64,000 nt of DNA from an uncultured Lachnospiraceae bacterium. GTDB lineage: Bacteria > Bacillota > Clostridia > Lachnospirales > Lachnospiraceae. Under the pieces are notes generated by a model. That model had not been told where the DNA came from. It saw only the letters and a program-made list of their open reading frames with translations, and searched no databases. The position numbers were made by a program, and so were the translations under genes. Positions 44,108 to 52,719 of the stretch are shown piece by piece; position 1 is the first letter of the stretch; each line of letters begins with the position of its first letter. The stretch spans positions 124,001 through 188,000 of the forward strand of contig CAJTLU010000001.1 of NCBI GenBank assembly GCA_910577175.1, written 5' to 3'.

Positions 44108-44197
44108 GATATCGGACAGGTGACAGTCTATCCATAAAGAGCTGAAAGACATAGTTTTGTAAAGCGTAAGGGAACGGCTTTTTTGGAAAGGATTGGA

Positions 44198-44971
44198 ATG
44201 AATTACGGATTATTGGCGGATACTGCGATGTTGGCAGGCAAGATTATGTTGCAGGGTGGCGCCGAGACGTATCGTGTAGAGGATACGGTGCGCCGTATAC
44301 TAAAGACTTCAGGTGCGGAGAGAGCAGAAGTGCTTGTATTTTCTACCGCACTTATGATAACGATGGATGCTCCGTCAGCCTCTGCGGTCAGTAAGGTAAT
44401 GCGGATTTCGGCAAGAGGGACGAATCTGGGGAATATTTGTGAGGTAAACGGGCTGTCAAGGAAGCTTTGCACCGGAGAAATTGCGTTGGAAGAGATGTAC
44501 GAGGAACTGAAAAAGCTTGAGAAAAGAAAGGAATATCCTCCGGCAGTCGTCTATCTCTGTACCCTGATTACCGTGATTATGTTTTCCCTGCTGTTAGGAG
44601 CCAGTGCAAAGGATGCGGTTTTTGCCGGTATGTCGGCGATTGTTATGGTACTGTTCCGCGCTTTTTTTATGAAGCATGGCATGAATGAGTTTATGTACCA
44701 TGTGACGGCGCTTGCCTGTGCGACGTTCCTTGTTTCGGTAGTACAGGCGCTTTTAAAAGCAGATATTAATCTGGAGCTTGTCGTGGCAGGCACGGCTATG
44801 CCGTTGCTTCCGGGTGTGGCAATTACCAATGCCATCCGGGATACGCTGCAGGGGGACTATATTTCCGGAGCAGCGCGTATTGTTGAGGCGTTTATACGGG
44901 CTGTTTCCTGTGCAGTCGGAATCGGCGCAGGCCTTTATCTTGGTCATTTGGTGAGCGGAGGTGTACTATGA
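44198..44971 (+). CDS. Threonine/serine exporter, N-terminal half (ThrE family)
   Basis: 257 residues. The soluble N-terminal part (MLQGGAETYRVEDTVRRIL, FSTALMITMD) is the hallmark of the ThrE/DUF1212 domain, followed by five hydrophobic helices. In Firmicutes the exporter is often split into two genes, as here. Start at ATG 44198 after AAAGGA; the TTG at 44183 is less likely. The stop overlaps the next gene's start as ATGA. Together they would move small neutral amino acids out of the cell. Confidence 0.9.
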   Translation: MNYGLLADTAMLAGKIMLQGGAETYRVEDTVRRILKTSGAERAEVLVFSTALMITMDAPSASAVSKVMRISARGTNLGNICEVNGLSRKLCTGEIALEEMYEELKKLEKRKEYPPAVVYLCTLITVIMFSLLLGASAKDAVFAGMSAIVMVLFRAFFMKHGMNEFMYHVTALACATFLVSVVQALLKADINLELVVAGTAMPLLPGVAITNAIRDTLQGDYISGAARIVEAFIRAVSCAVGIGAGLYLGHLVSGGVL

Positions 44972-45405
44972 ATCCGCTTAGTGTGCTTTTGCAAGTGGGA
45001 AGTGCGTTTTTAGGCGTAGTCACTCTTGCCGTGCTATTTCACGTACCGAGGAAATATCTGCTTTCTGCCGGACTGACCGGGGCAGGAGGGTGGTTTATTG
45101 AACTGCTTGTTATGAATCAGACAGACAATGCGATGATGAGTGCATTTTTGTCCGCGTCTTTTGTTGCGGTAATTTCACAGCTGTCAGCGAGAATTTTCAA
45201 GGCGCCGGTGACAGTATACCTTGTTCCGGGAATTCTGCCGTTAGTACCGGGAGTCGGTATGTACCGCATTGTGTATTATCTATTGCAGGAAAAAGGGGAA
45301 TACGCCTCCTATTATTTTTCCTATACGTTACAGGTGGCAGGAATGATTGCGCTGGCAGTGTTTGTGGTGGATTCCTTTTTCAGGGTACTGTACCAAAGGA
45401 GATAA
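44968..45405 (+). CDS. Threonine/serine exporter, C-terminal half (ThrE family)
   Basis: 145 residues with four or five spans, including VTVYLVPGILPLVPGVGMYR, the PGxLPLVPG signature of the second ThrE domain. It overlaps the first half by four bases, so the two are translated in concert and form one transporter. The following phosphatase gene starts only 10 bases after the stop. Confidence 0.9.
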   Translation: MNPLSVLLQVGSAFLGVVTLAVLFHVPRKYLLSAGLTGAGGWFIELLVMNQTDNAMMSAFLSASFVAVISQLSARIFKAPVTVYLVPGILPLVPGVGMYRIVYYLLQEKGEYASYYFSYTLQVAGMIALAVFVVDSFFRVLYQRR

Positions 45406-45415
45406 GGGGGTATTG

Positions 45416-45976
45416 ATGCGAATAGGATTGCTGCGGCATTTTAAAGTAGATTGTCCGCATAAAAGGATGATGACATCAGAAGAGTTCCGTAAGTGGTCGG
45501 AGAAGTACGAACATTCCGGAATATTAAAAAAGCATGTTGAAATGTATGGAATCCAGTGGGATATTTGTTATTCCAGCGATATTCCCCGTGCTGTGGCAAC
45601 GGCAAAAGAGGTTTACAGCGGAAATATTTATCTGGATAAGCTTCTGCGGGAGGTAGATAACGCGCCGTTCATTCATACAGAGCGTCTGAAGCTGCCGTTT
45701 GAGGTGTGGCATGTCTGCGGAAGGCTGGCCTGGTACTTTAAGTCCAAGAGCCAGCCGGAAAGCATTGTAGGGACGAGACGGCGAATCCGGGCATTTTTAA
45801 AAACGATTGACTGGAGCCAGGAAAATATTTTAATTGTCTGTCACGGGTTTATGATATTCAATTTGTGCTTTGAATTGTTCCGTCTGGGATTCCGGGGAAC
45901 AAAGCTGCGCAAGGTTAAAAACGGCGTATTGTACCAGTATGTCGGGCCAAGACCAAGGATAAGGGGAAAAGGATGA
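45416..45976 (+). CDS. Histidine phosphatase superfamily protein
   Basis: 186 residues from ATG 45416. The N-terminal catalytic motif is LLRHFKVD (RH as in the family RHG/RHF pattern), and the second His is in LIVCHGFM. The middle is less typical (KHVEMYGIQWDICYSSDIPR keeps the SSDxxR element). Substrate unknown. It overlaps rlmH by four bases, so it belongs to the ThrE-rlmH operon. Confidence 0.82.
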   Translation: MRIGLLRHFKVDCPHKRMMTSEEFRKWSEKYEHSGILKKHVEMYGIQWDICYSSDIPRAVATAKEVYSGNIYLDKLLREVDNAPFIHTERLKLPFEVWHVCGRLAWYFKSKSQPESIVGTRRRIRAFLKTIDWSQENILIVCHGFMIFNLCFELFRLGFRGTKLRKVKNGVLYQYVGPRPRIRGKG

Positions 45977-46452
45977 AGATTACCGTTGTTTGTGTCGGAA
46001 AAATAAAGGAAAGGTTTTTTGCGGATGCGCTGAAAGAATACGAAAAACGTCTCAGCCGGTATTGTAAACTTTCGATTGTGGAGCTGCAGGATGAAAAAAC
46101 GCCGGACGGAGCATCGGCGGCGCTGGAGGAGCAGATCAGGCGGAAAGAGGGAGAACGTATTCTGAAGGCGCTTCCGGAAGGAGCGTATAGTATTGCGCTT
46201 GCCATTCAGGGGAAGCAGCTCTCCAGTGAAGAGCTGGCGGAGACAATAGAGAAACTCGGTGTCAATGGAACAAGTCACATCGTATTTATCATCGGCGGCT
46301 CCCTGGGGCTTTCAAAGGAAGTGCTTTCAAGGGCAGAGTATTTCCTTAGTTTTTCTAAAATGACTTTTCCGCACCAGCTGATGCGGGTCATACTGCTGGA
46401 ACAGATTTACCGTGCGTACCGGATTAACAGCGGGGAACCGTATCACAAGTAA
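45973..46452 (+). CDS. rlmH: 23S rRNA (pseudouridine-1915-N3)-methyltransferase
   Basis: 159 residues, the usual RlmH length. It methylates a pseudouridine in helix 69 of 23S rRNA. N-terminus KITVVCVGKIKERFFADALK and C-terminal SPOUT knot FIIGGSLGLSKEVLSRA with MTFPHQLMRVILLEQIYRA and the ending GEPYHK are all typical. Start overlaps the preceding gene as ATGA. Confidence 0.97.
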   Translation: MKITVVCVGKIKERFFADALKEYEKRLSRYCKLSIVELQDEKTPDGASAALEEQIRRKEGERILKALPEGAYSIALAIQGKQLSSEELAETIEKLGVNGTSHIVFIIGGSLGLSKEVLSRAEYFLSFSKMTFPHQLMRVILLEQIYRAYRINSGEPYHK

Positions 46453-46515
46453 GGGCGAATGATTGCAAAATTTGTAGATTATTAGCATATTGCTGCGGTA
46501 GAAAGGGAGAAAGAG

Positions 46516-47511
46516 ATGATTACATATGAAGATATTAGCCGGAGGGCGAAGGTTCTTCTTGAATTCTGCGAGTATCCGGCAGTACAATACAAAGTAAAAT
46601 TTTCCATTTTGGATGTTCCTTACGAGGATAGCGAACTCTCTCTTTTGCGGAAGGCCTTTTTGAAAAGCGATATTGTGGAGGAGATGTATCAGACACAGGA
46701 CAGCTATGGTGGATGGGGGCGTTTTCAATCAAAAGATTATTCTGTGAAAGCCAAAATACCTACTTCCAGCGTAGGAATTGAGCGTTGCCTGTACATTGGG
46801 CTGACCGTGGAGGATCGGGATATTTTGTTTATGGCGGAGGAATACCTGAAAGAACTGCTTTTGGGTACAAGCCATGAGAAAATTTGGGAGAAAAACGAAC
46901 GGGCCGTTCCATGGCATAGGGCGATGGTATGCAATCTGTTGGAGGCGATTACGCCGAATTCTCCGGTATGTGACGAAACATGGCATCAATGGCTGTTCAT
47001 TGCAGGCAGGGCTTATGAGGATGGGGAATATTCTTATGAGAGGGATAAAGCCGCCCAGCATGAGGTATTTCTCACCAGGGAAAGCAGATTGGTGCCCATG
47101 CAGAGTGAATTGTTGTTAAAGAGGCGGGAGGAAATATCCGGTTCTCTTGAGGATGCCATGCTGCGGCATTTGGGGCGCCATGCCTGTGAAAATGGATATT
47201 TTTGGGATAAGACCCCGGACAGGCTTCCGGAAAAATTCAGGTACGATAAGACGAGAAGATGGTTTAAGACATTCAATTATATTAACCAATTCAGAGGCTC
47301 TGCGTTATACCTGAAAGGCGCTGTGGATTGGATTATGGAAAATGCACGGGAAGACGGGTTATGGGACTGGGGACCCCAGATTAAGGATCCATGGGGATAT
47401 TTTGGATATTTTTCCTGTAATAGAAATTATAAACATAATCAGGTGGTGGATTGTACGGTTGAAATATTGGATTTTCTAAAACATTATATTGACAATAATA
47501 CAGCCCTGTGA
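46516..47511 (+). CDS. Uncharacterised protein, possible alpha/alpha-toroid fold
   Basis: 331 residues, no signal peptide or membrane span. I do not recognise a named family. The pattern of spaced aromatic/Gly turns after helices (DSYGGWGRFQ, DGLWDWGPQ) and helix pairs such as GIERCLYIGLTVEDRDILFM resembles terpenoid-cyclase or prenyltransferase-type toroids, without their catalytic DxDD or QW repeats in clear form. AAAGGGAGAAAGAG precedes the ATG. It is followed by a strong terminator, so it ends its transcription unit. Confidence 0.65.
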   Translation: MITYEDISRRAKVLLEFCEYPAVQYKVKFSILDVPYEDSELSLLRKAFLKSDIVEEMYQTQDSYGGWGRFQSKDYSVKAKIPTSSVGIERCLYIGLTVEDRDILFMAEEYLKELLLGTSHEKIWEKNERAVPWHRAMVCNLLEAITPNSPVCDETWHQWLFIAGRAYEDGEYSYERDKAAQHEVFLTRESRLVPMQSELLLKRREEISGSLEDAMLRHLGRHACENGYFWDKTPDRLPEKFRYDKTRRWFKTFNYINQFRGSALYLKGAVDWIMENAREDGLWDWGPQIKDPWGYFGYFSCNRNYKHNQVVDCTVEILDFLKHYIDNNTAL

Positions 47512-47537
47512 TAAGAAATGTCCTGAATAAATAATTG

Positions 47538-47568
47538 GCGGCAGAGGATAAAAGCTCTGCCGCTTTTT
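47538..47568 (+). terminator. Intrinsic terminator after the toroid-like gene
   Basis: GCGGCAGAG (47538-47546) / CTCTGCCGC (47555-47563), T run 47564-47568. Confidence 0.9.
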
Positions 47569-47739
47569 CTTTCGGGAAGTTTTGACTAAGTAATTGATTA
47601 TTGACGATGGTACGATTGATAATTACCGCCTCTCTTTTTTGTGCAAGGATAGAGAGGAATAATTTTAAAATATGCCTTATAATAATAAAGACAAGTTTAT
47701 GTCCACAAGGCACAAGATGTGCAGATAAGGAGGTATCTC

Positions 47740-48588
47740 ATGGAATGGGTTGAAAGATTAAACCAAAGCATGAATTATATTGAGGAACATTTGACAGGCG
47801 AAATTGACTATGAACAGCTTGGGCGGATTGCCTGCTGCTCGACCTATCACTACCAGAGGATGTTTACTTATATGGCGGGTATCACTCTGGCAGAGTATAT
47901 CCGAAGAAGAAAATTGTCTTTAGCAGCGGTAGATTTGCAGGGTGGGGAAGAACGGGTTATTGATATTGCAGAGAAGTACGGCTACCGTTCCCCGACTGCG
48001 TTTAACAGAGCGTTCCAGTCTTTTCACGGGATAGCCCCCTCGTCCGTGAAAGACGAGGGCGTATCCGTGAAATCTTTTTCCCCCATTGTGTTTAGAATTG
48101 CTGTGAAAGGAGCTGTAGAAATGAATTATAGAATCGAAACAAAAGAAGCATTCCGCATTATTGGCGTATCCGCACCGCTCGATAAGGAAATCGAGAAGAA
48201 TTTTATGGTTGTGCCTAAGATGTGGCAGGAAGCGTCTGTAAATGGAACAATACAGAAATTGGCAGGAATGATGGATACGCCGCCAATGGGACTTTTGGGC
48301 GTGAGTGCCTGCAATGATGAAGAACAATGGAAATATTTTATTGCCGTTTCCAGTACCAAAACAAGCAGTGAGTTTGAAGAATACACCGTGCCTGCATCTA
48401 CTTGGGCAATCTTTTCCGGAACGGGAACAAATCAGTCGATACAGGAATTGGAGCAGCGGATTATAACAGAGTGGCTTCCGGCCTCCGGATATGAATATGC
48501 TAACGCCCCTGATATTGAGGTTTACTTAAATCCGGACCCACAGAACGCACAATACGAGGTATGGGTACCTGTGACAAAGAAAAAGTGA
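47740..48588 (+). CDS. AraC family regulator with GyrI-like effector domain (1)
   Basis: 282 residues. Two AraC helix-turn-helix units in residues 8-105 (YEQLGRIACCSTYHYQRMFT and VIDIAEKYGYRSPTAFNRAF), then a GyrI-like small-molecule-binding domain (about 130-282, DYxIE-like start MNYRIETKEAFRIIGVS). Such proteins resemble SoxS/Rob with a drug- or peptide-binding part. AAGGAGG lies six bases ahead of ATG 47740. A TATAAT near 47680 is a likely -10. Paralog of the 52720 gene. Confidence 0.93.
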   Translation: MEWVERLNQSMNYIEEHLTGEIDYEQLGRIACCSTYHYQRMFTYMAGITLAEYIRRRKLSLAAVDLQGGEERVIDIAEKYGYRSPTAFNRAFQSFHGIAPSSVKDEGVSVKSFSPIVFRIAVKGAVEMNYRIETKEAFRIIGVSAPLDKEIEKNFMVVPKMWQEASVNGTIQKLAGMMDTPPMGLLGVSACNDEEQWKYFIAVSSTKTSSEFEEYTVPASTWAIFSGTGTNQSIQELEQRIITEWLPASGYEYANAPDIEVYLNPDPQNAQYEVWVPVTKKK

Positions 48589-48602
48589 TAACGGAGGGCC
48601 TT

Positions 48603-49085
48603 ATGGACGAGAAATTTAATAGGTTTATGGAAACGGTTGACGAGCGTTTCCGTAGTTTTGTAAATCAAATCAACGAGTATCTGGCAGAAAACGGCTGTAA
48701 ATGCGACATAAAATCGCAAAAAAGCGGCTATGTTGTGTCCTATGTGTTAAACAGCAGCAAAAGGACTTTGGCAACATTTGTATCCCGGAAAACGGGGATG
48801 AAACTCCGCATTTATCCAGAACATATAGGGGAATATCAGAGTTTTCTTGATACACTTCCCGAAAAGGTAAAAAGGGAAATCAAGAAAGCGTCCGTCTGCA
48901 AACGGCTTGTCAATCCGGATGACTGTAATCCAAAGTGTGTTATGGGATATACCTTTGCGTTGGATGGCGAGCAGTATCATAAATGCCGTTATATGGCGTT
49001 TCAGCCTACATTGAGCGAGGGAAACAATCCATATATAAAGCAGTTTTTAGAGAAAGAATTGCGGGCGGGTGCCGATTATAAGTAA
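48603..49085 (+). CDS. DUF3788-like protein
   Basis: 160 residues from ATG 48603 (CGGAGGG six bases ahead), 14 bases after the AraC gene, so it is probably in one operon with it. The central part (GYVVSYVLNSSKRTLATF) and the C-terminal Cys cluster (VNPDDCNPKCVMGYTF, YHKCRYMAF) match my recollection of DUF3788-type proteins; the assignment is tentative. No membrane span. Function unknown. Confidence 0.65.
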   Translation: MDEKFNRFMETVDERFRSFVNQINEYLAENGCKCDIKSQKSGYVVSYVLNSSKRTLATFVSRKTGMKLRIYPEHIGEYQSFLDTLPEKVKREIKKASVCKRLVNPDDCNPKCVMGYTFALDGEQYHKCRYMAFQPTLSEGNNPYIKQFLEKELRAGADYK

Positions 49086-49525
49086 GCAGGATGTTATTAC
49101 AGAACGGGTGCATTGCCCTGTCCGCGGAAATAAGACAAGCTTGCAGCTACGGGCAGATACAGAGTTAAAAAACTTTCCACTCTACCGCCCGAAATGCGGA
49201 TAAGAGCAGAATTCTTTACAAAAATAAAAGAAACGATAAATTAATGTGGTTCAATTTTTACCCCATGGGAGCGTATGTCTTCCATGGGGGTTATATTATT
49301 ATTCTGAAATTTTAAAGAAAAGGGAAGCCGGTGGCACCTGTTGAAGTCCTGTCCGGGAAAGCAAAAAAATTCCGATAGGAAAAGACCGGAGCAGTTACAA
49401 AAGGATGAGAGGTAACAAGGCGCCAAGGGATAGAAAGGCTGTTGTATTTTAAAATGGGATTGTGTATAATAAAGGTAAAAAATAGGTAAAAAAGCATCTG
49501 GCAGTGTGTATAGTAAGGAGGAACT
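49086..49525. other. Intergenic region ahead of the Rpn remnant / Sel1 gene
   Basis: Contains an 8-bp hairpin CCCCATGG (49261-49268) / CCATGGGG (49282-49289) and a good promoter, TTGTAT (49442-49447), 17 bases, TATAAT (49465-49470). No convincing gene is seen; the stretch 49310-49440 could be an eroded coding sequence, but I cannot name it. Confidence 0.5.
49442..49470 (+). promoter_or_regulatory. Promoter ahead of the Rpn remnant and Sel1 gene
   Basis: TTGTAT, exactly 17 bases, consensus TATAAT. Confidence 0.7.
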
Positions 49526-49789
49526 ACGGAACCAGCAGAGGCAGTACCTGACGGGGAAAACTTAAGCATATCCAACGACTTCCTGTTTGGAAAGGTTATG
49601 CAGGACGCAGAGCTTTGGAAAGAACTGCTGCAGAGAATCCTGCCGGAGCTGGATAGTGACCATGTAGAATATCCGGAACTGCAAAAGACAATAAAAGAGG
49701 ACTTTGACGCAAAGGGCGTGCGGTTGGATGCGCATGCCATGGAGAAGGAGGAAAGGAAGTATGAGCAAATTCGAGGCAGTATTTGGTAA
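49526..49789 (+). pseudogene. Truncated Rpn / PD-(D/E)XK nuclease-family transposase N-terminus
   Basis: The frame reads SNDFLFGKVMQDAELWKELL, then LDSDHVEYPELQKTI and FDAKGVRLDA, which match the start of Rpn-type (PD-(D/E)XK) proteins common in Lachnospiraceae, then breaks off right after the RLD motif and stops at 49787. The rest of the nuclease is missing. At the expected start, after AAGGAGG, the codon is ACG (49526-49528), not ATG. The tail overlaps the Sel1 gene by 29 bases. Truncation plus loss of the start codon make it a pseudogene. Confidence 0.7.
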
Positions 49790-51977
49790 TGGCACAGATA
49801 GTAGAAATCGGTTCAGCAGAGAGAGCATTCTGGAAGACAACTTTTGTCTGGAGGAATGCCTTGCCGCAGCAGAAGGAGGAGATCCTTCGGCGCAGGGTGT
49901 GTTAGGCGATTGTTATCAGTATGGCTGGTTTGTGCAAAAGGATTATGCCACGGCTGTTGCATGGTATGAGAAGGCGGCGGAACAGGGGAACGCTGCTGCA
50001 CAGCGAAGCCTTGGCTGGTGCTGGAGCCAGGGAAAGGGTGTGGGGCCAAGTGAGGAAAAAGCTGTCTATTGGTACATAAAAGCTGCAGAAGGCGGCGATG
50101 CGGATGCACAGCATAATCTGGGCGTCTGTTATGATTACGGAAACGGCGTGGGACAGGACCGGGCCAAGGCGCTGTTGTATTACCAGAAAGCGGCTGAGCA
50201 GGGGCATGAATGGTCCCAGTATAATCTCGGGGTGTTTTATGAGCGTGGATATGGCGGTTTGGAAAAGGATTTAGAGAAAGCGGTGGAATGGTATCAAAAA
50301 TCCGCTGAGCAGGGATTTTCGGACGCCCAGTTTAATCTTGGGAACTGCTATTATAGTGGAAAGGGTGTTTCACAGGACTTTGAAAAGGCGGTACAATTAT
50401 ACAGGGAGGCTGCCGCACAGGGGGATGCCCCGGCATTGAGCCAGCTGGGTGTCTGCTATGAAAATGGCGAAGGAGTCGGGCAGGATTACGAAAGAGCCTT
50501 TGAGTTTTACAGAGAGGCGGCGCAGAAGGGGCATCCGCCTGCCCAATATAATTTAGCTGCCTGTTATTACTATGGAACGGGTGTGGAACAGGACTATGAC
50601 AAAGCGTTTCCATGGTATAAAAAGGCGGCGGAGCAGGGAGATGCGGATGCCGAATATGCCATGGGCTTATGCTACGATCAAGGTAAAGGCGTGAAACAGG
50701 ACAGTGCGAAAGCTGCGATGTGGTATGAGAGGGCTGCCCTGCGAGGGCATGAATATGCCCAGCGCAATCTGGCATGTTGCTATAAGGATGGAGAAGGCGT
50801 AGTACAGGACTATGGCAAGGCTGTCGAATGGTACCGGAAAGCGGCAGAGCAGGGAAATGCCTGCGCACAGAATGATTTGAGCTGGTGCTATGAAAAGGGG
50901 AAGGGAGTGGAGCAGAGCGATTCTTTAGCGGCAGAATGGTGCAGAAAGGCAGCGGAGCAGGGAGAGCCGCAGGCACAGTGTAATCTTGCCATTTATTATG
51001 AGCGCGGAACGGGAGTGGAGAAGGATCCTGCCCAGGCTGCGATGTGGTATGAGAAGGCGGCAGAGCAGGACAATTTGGATGCACAGTACTATCTGGCATG
51101 CTGTTATAGAGACGGAGAAGGTGTAAATCAGGATTATGCTAAGGCAATCCAATGGTATAAGAAAGCGGCAGAGCAAGGAAATGCCTACGCACAGAATGAT
51201 TTGGGCTGGTGCTATGAAAAGGGGAAGGGAGTGGAGCAGAGCGATTCTTTGGCGGCAGAATGGTGCAGAAAGGCAGCGGAGCAGGGAGAACCGCGGGCAC
51301 AGTGCAATCTTGCCATTTATTATGAGCGCGGAACGGGAGTGGAGAAGGATCCTGCCCAGGCTGCGATGTGGTATGAGAAGGCGGCAGAGCAGGATAATTT
51401 GGATGCACAGTACTATCTGGCACGCTGTTATAGAGACGGAGAAGGTGTGGACCAGGATTACGCCAAGGCAATCCAATGGTATAAGAAAGCGGCGGAGCAA
51501 GGACATGCAGGCGCCCAGTATAGTCTTGGCTATCTCTATAGAAACGGAGAGGGAGTAGAGCAGGATAGTACCAAGGCCGCCCAATGGTATAGAAAAGCAG
51601 CCAGTCAGGGGCATGCAGACGCACAGAACAGTCTGGGGGTTCTCTACAAAAAGGGGGACGGAGTAGAACAGGATAGCGCCAAGGCTGCCCAATGGTATGC
51701 AAAGGCGGCAAAACAGGGACAGATGCAGGCACAGCTCAATCTAGGGATTAGCTATATCACGGGAGTGGGCGTAGAGCAGGATGATACGAAGGCAGTAATA
51801 TGGTTTGCCAGAGCGGCGGAACAGGGCGTGGAGTCTGCCCAGTATAATCTTGGCTTATGCTACGAAACCGGCAGGGGAGTAGGGCAGGACATAGACGAAG
51901 CAGTGGAATGGTATGAAAAGGCAGCCGAACAGGGGAATGCGAAGGCACAGGCGGCTCTGGAGCGGCTTGGATGCTGA
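49761..51977 (+). CDS. Sel1-like repeat protein
   Basis: 738 residues composed, after about 30 residues, of roughly 19 tandem 36-residue Sel1 repeats (pattern AxYNLGxCYxxGxGVxQDxxKAxxWYxKAAEQG). No signal peptide, so it is probably a cytoplasmic scaffold for protein-protein contacts. AAGGAGGAAAGG lies just ahead of ATG 49761; the frame can be read from 49704, but that part overlaps the Rpn remnant. A 324-bp block (three repeats) has been recently duplicated (about 50855-51178 and 51179-51502). Role unknown. Confidence 0.92.
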   Translation: MSKFEAVFGNGTDSRNRFSRESILEDNFCLEECLAAAEGGDPSAQGVLGDCYQYGWFVQKDYATAVAWYEKAAEQGNAAAQRSLGWCWSQGKGVGPSEEKAVYWYIKAAEGGDADAQHNLGVCYDYGNGVGQDRAKALLYYQKAAEQGHEWSQYNLGVFYERGYGGLEKDLEKAVEWYQKSAEQGFSDAQFNLGNCYYSGKGVSQDFEKAVQLYREAAAQGDAPALSQLGVCYENGEGVGQDYERAFEFYREAAQKGHPPAQYNLAACYYYGTGVEQDYDKAFPWYKKAAEQGDADAEYAMGLCYDQGKGVKQDSAKAAMWYERAALRGHEYAQRNLACCYKDGEGVVQDYGKAVEWYRKAAEQGNACAQNDLSWCYEKGKGVEQSDSLAAEWCRKAAEQGEPQAQCNLAIYYERGTGVEKDPAQAAMWYEKAAEQDNLDAQYYLACCYRDGEGVNQDYAKAIQWYKKAAEQGNAYAQNDLGWCYEKGKGVEQSDSLAAEWCRKAAEQGEPRAQCNLAIYYERGTGVEKDPAQAAMWYEKAAEQDNLDAQYYLARCYRDGEGVDQDYAKAIQWYKKAAEQGHAGAQYSLGYLYRNGEGVEQDSTKAAQWYRKAASQGHADAQNSLGVLYKKGDGVEQDSAKAAQWYAKAAKQGQMQAQLNLGISYITGVGVEQDDTKAVIWFARAAEQGVESAQYNLGLCYETGRGVGQDIDEAVEWYEKAAEQGNAKAQAALERLGC
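50855..51502 (+). repeat. Recent tandem duplication of three Sel1 repeats (2 x 324 bp)
   Basis: Sequences 324 bases apart are almost identical at the DNA level, including synonymous positions (for example TTCTTTAGCGGCAGAATGG at 50921 and TTCTTTGGCGGCAGAATGG at 51245). Boundaries are approximate because neighbouring repeats are similar. Confidence 0.88.
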
Positions 51978-52026
51978 TAAATACGAGGTAATATATAGTT
52001 CAAATTGAGGGGGAATCAACAGGTTA

Positions 52027-52602
52027 ATGAATCGGAAAATTATTGTAATCGAAGGTTATCTTGCTTCGGGAAACTCCTCTTTTGCACTGCGCCTTTCAAA
52101 AGAAACGGGAGTACCCTATCTTATCAAAGATACCTTTAAGATTGCCTTGTGTGAACATATAGCCATTGAAAACGAAAAGGAAAGCAGCCGTTTTTCGGCA
52201 GCCGCGTTTGATGGAATAATGTATGTAGTGGAGAGAATGTTTGAAGCCGGATATCCGATTATTGTCGAAGGGAACTTTGTGCCTGCCGGTGTCAAGAGCG
52301 TAAACGAAGAAGGCGTTCTAAGGCAGCTGATTGACAAGTACGGCTACACGGCTCTGACCTATCAATTCATGGGAGATACACAGGTTTTGTACCAGCGTTT
52401 TGTAGAACGTGAAAAAACACCGGAGAGAGGGGAGGCAAACATAAGGCGGGACACGGTTACCCATGAGAAGTTTGAACAATGGTGCCATAATCTGGATGCC
52501 TTTCATCTGGAGGGGGATACGATAAAGGTCGATACGACAAGCTTTGTGGCGGTTGACTTTGAAGGGCTTTTGGAGTCGGCAAAGCGTTTTCTGGCAGATT
52601 AG
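52027..52602 (+). CDS. AAA/kinase-like P-loop protein with altered Walker A
   Basis: 191 residues with the layout of small ATP-dependent kinases (Zeta-toxin/chloramphenicol-phosphotransferase-like): N-terminal IIVIEGYLASGNSSFALRL, central YPIIVEGNFVP, and later YQRFVEREKTPER. The loop has Asn where Walker A needs Lys (GNSS instead of GKST), so nucleotide binding may be lost. The rest of the fold looks intact and without frameshifts. It ends at a hairpin terminator and precedes an AraC regulator. Confidence 0.78.
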   Translation: MNRKIIVIEGYLASGNSSFALRLSKETGVPYLIKDTFKIALCEHIAIENEKESSRFSAAAFDGIMYVVERMFEAGYPIIVEGNFVPAGVKSVNEEGVLRQLIDKYGYTALTYQFMGDTQVLYQRFVEREKTPERGEANIRRDTVTHEKFEQWCHNLDAFHLEGDTIKVDTTSFVAVDFEGLLESAKRFLAD

Positions 52603-52625
52603 GCGGCTTTCGGAAAGCCGCTTCC
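52603..52625 (+). terminator. Hairpin after the kinase-like gene
   Basis: GCGGCTTT (52603-52610) / AAAGCCGC (52614-52621) with a 3-base loop; short T run. Confidence 0.6.
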
Positions 52626-52719
52626 TGCAGACAGGGTATTGCCGTGACAGACAAAGCTGCGCACAAAAAGACAGGAACTTTGAGGCTCTTCGTGGTACGA
52701 TAGCAGAGGTGACAAGCAT

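Noticed and set aside
50332..51732. Several long minus-strand frames opposite the Sel1 gene (up to 255 codons)
   Set aside because: They arise from the 108-base repeat period, which keeps all frames open, and have no start signals.
49761..51977. CRISPR-like array
   Set aside because: The periodic sequence is the in-frame 108-base unit of Sel1 repeats, with no spacer-type variation.
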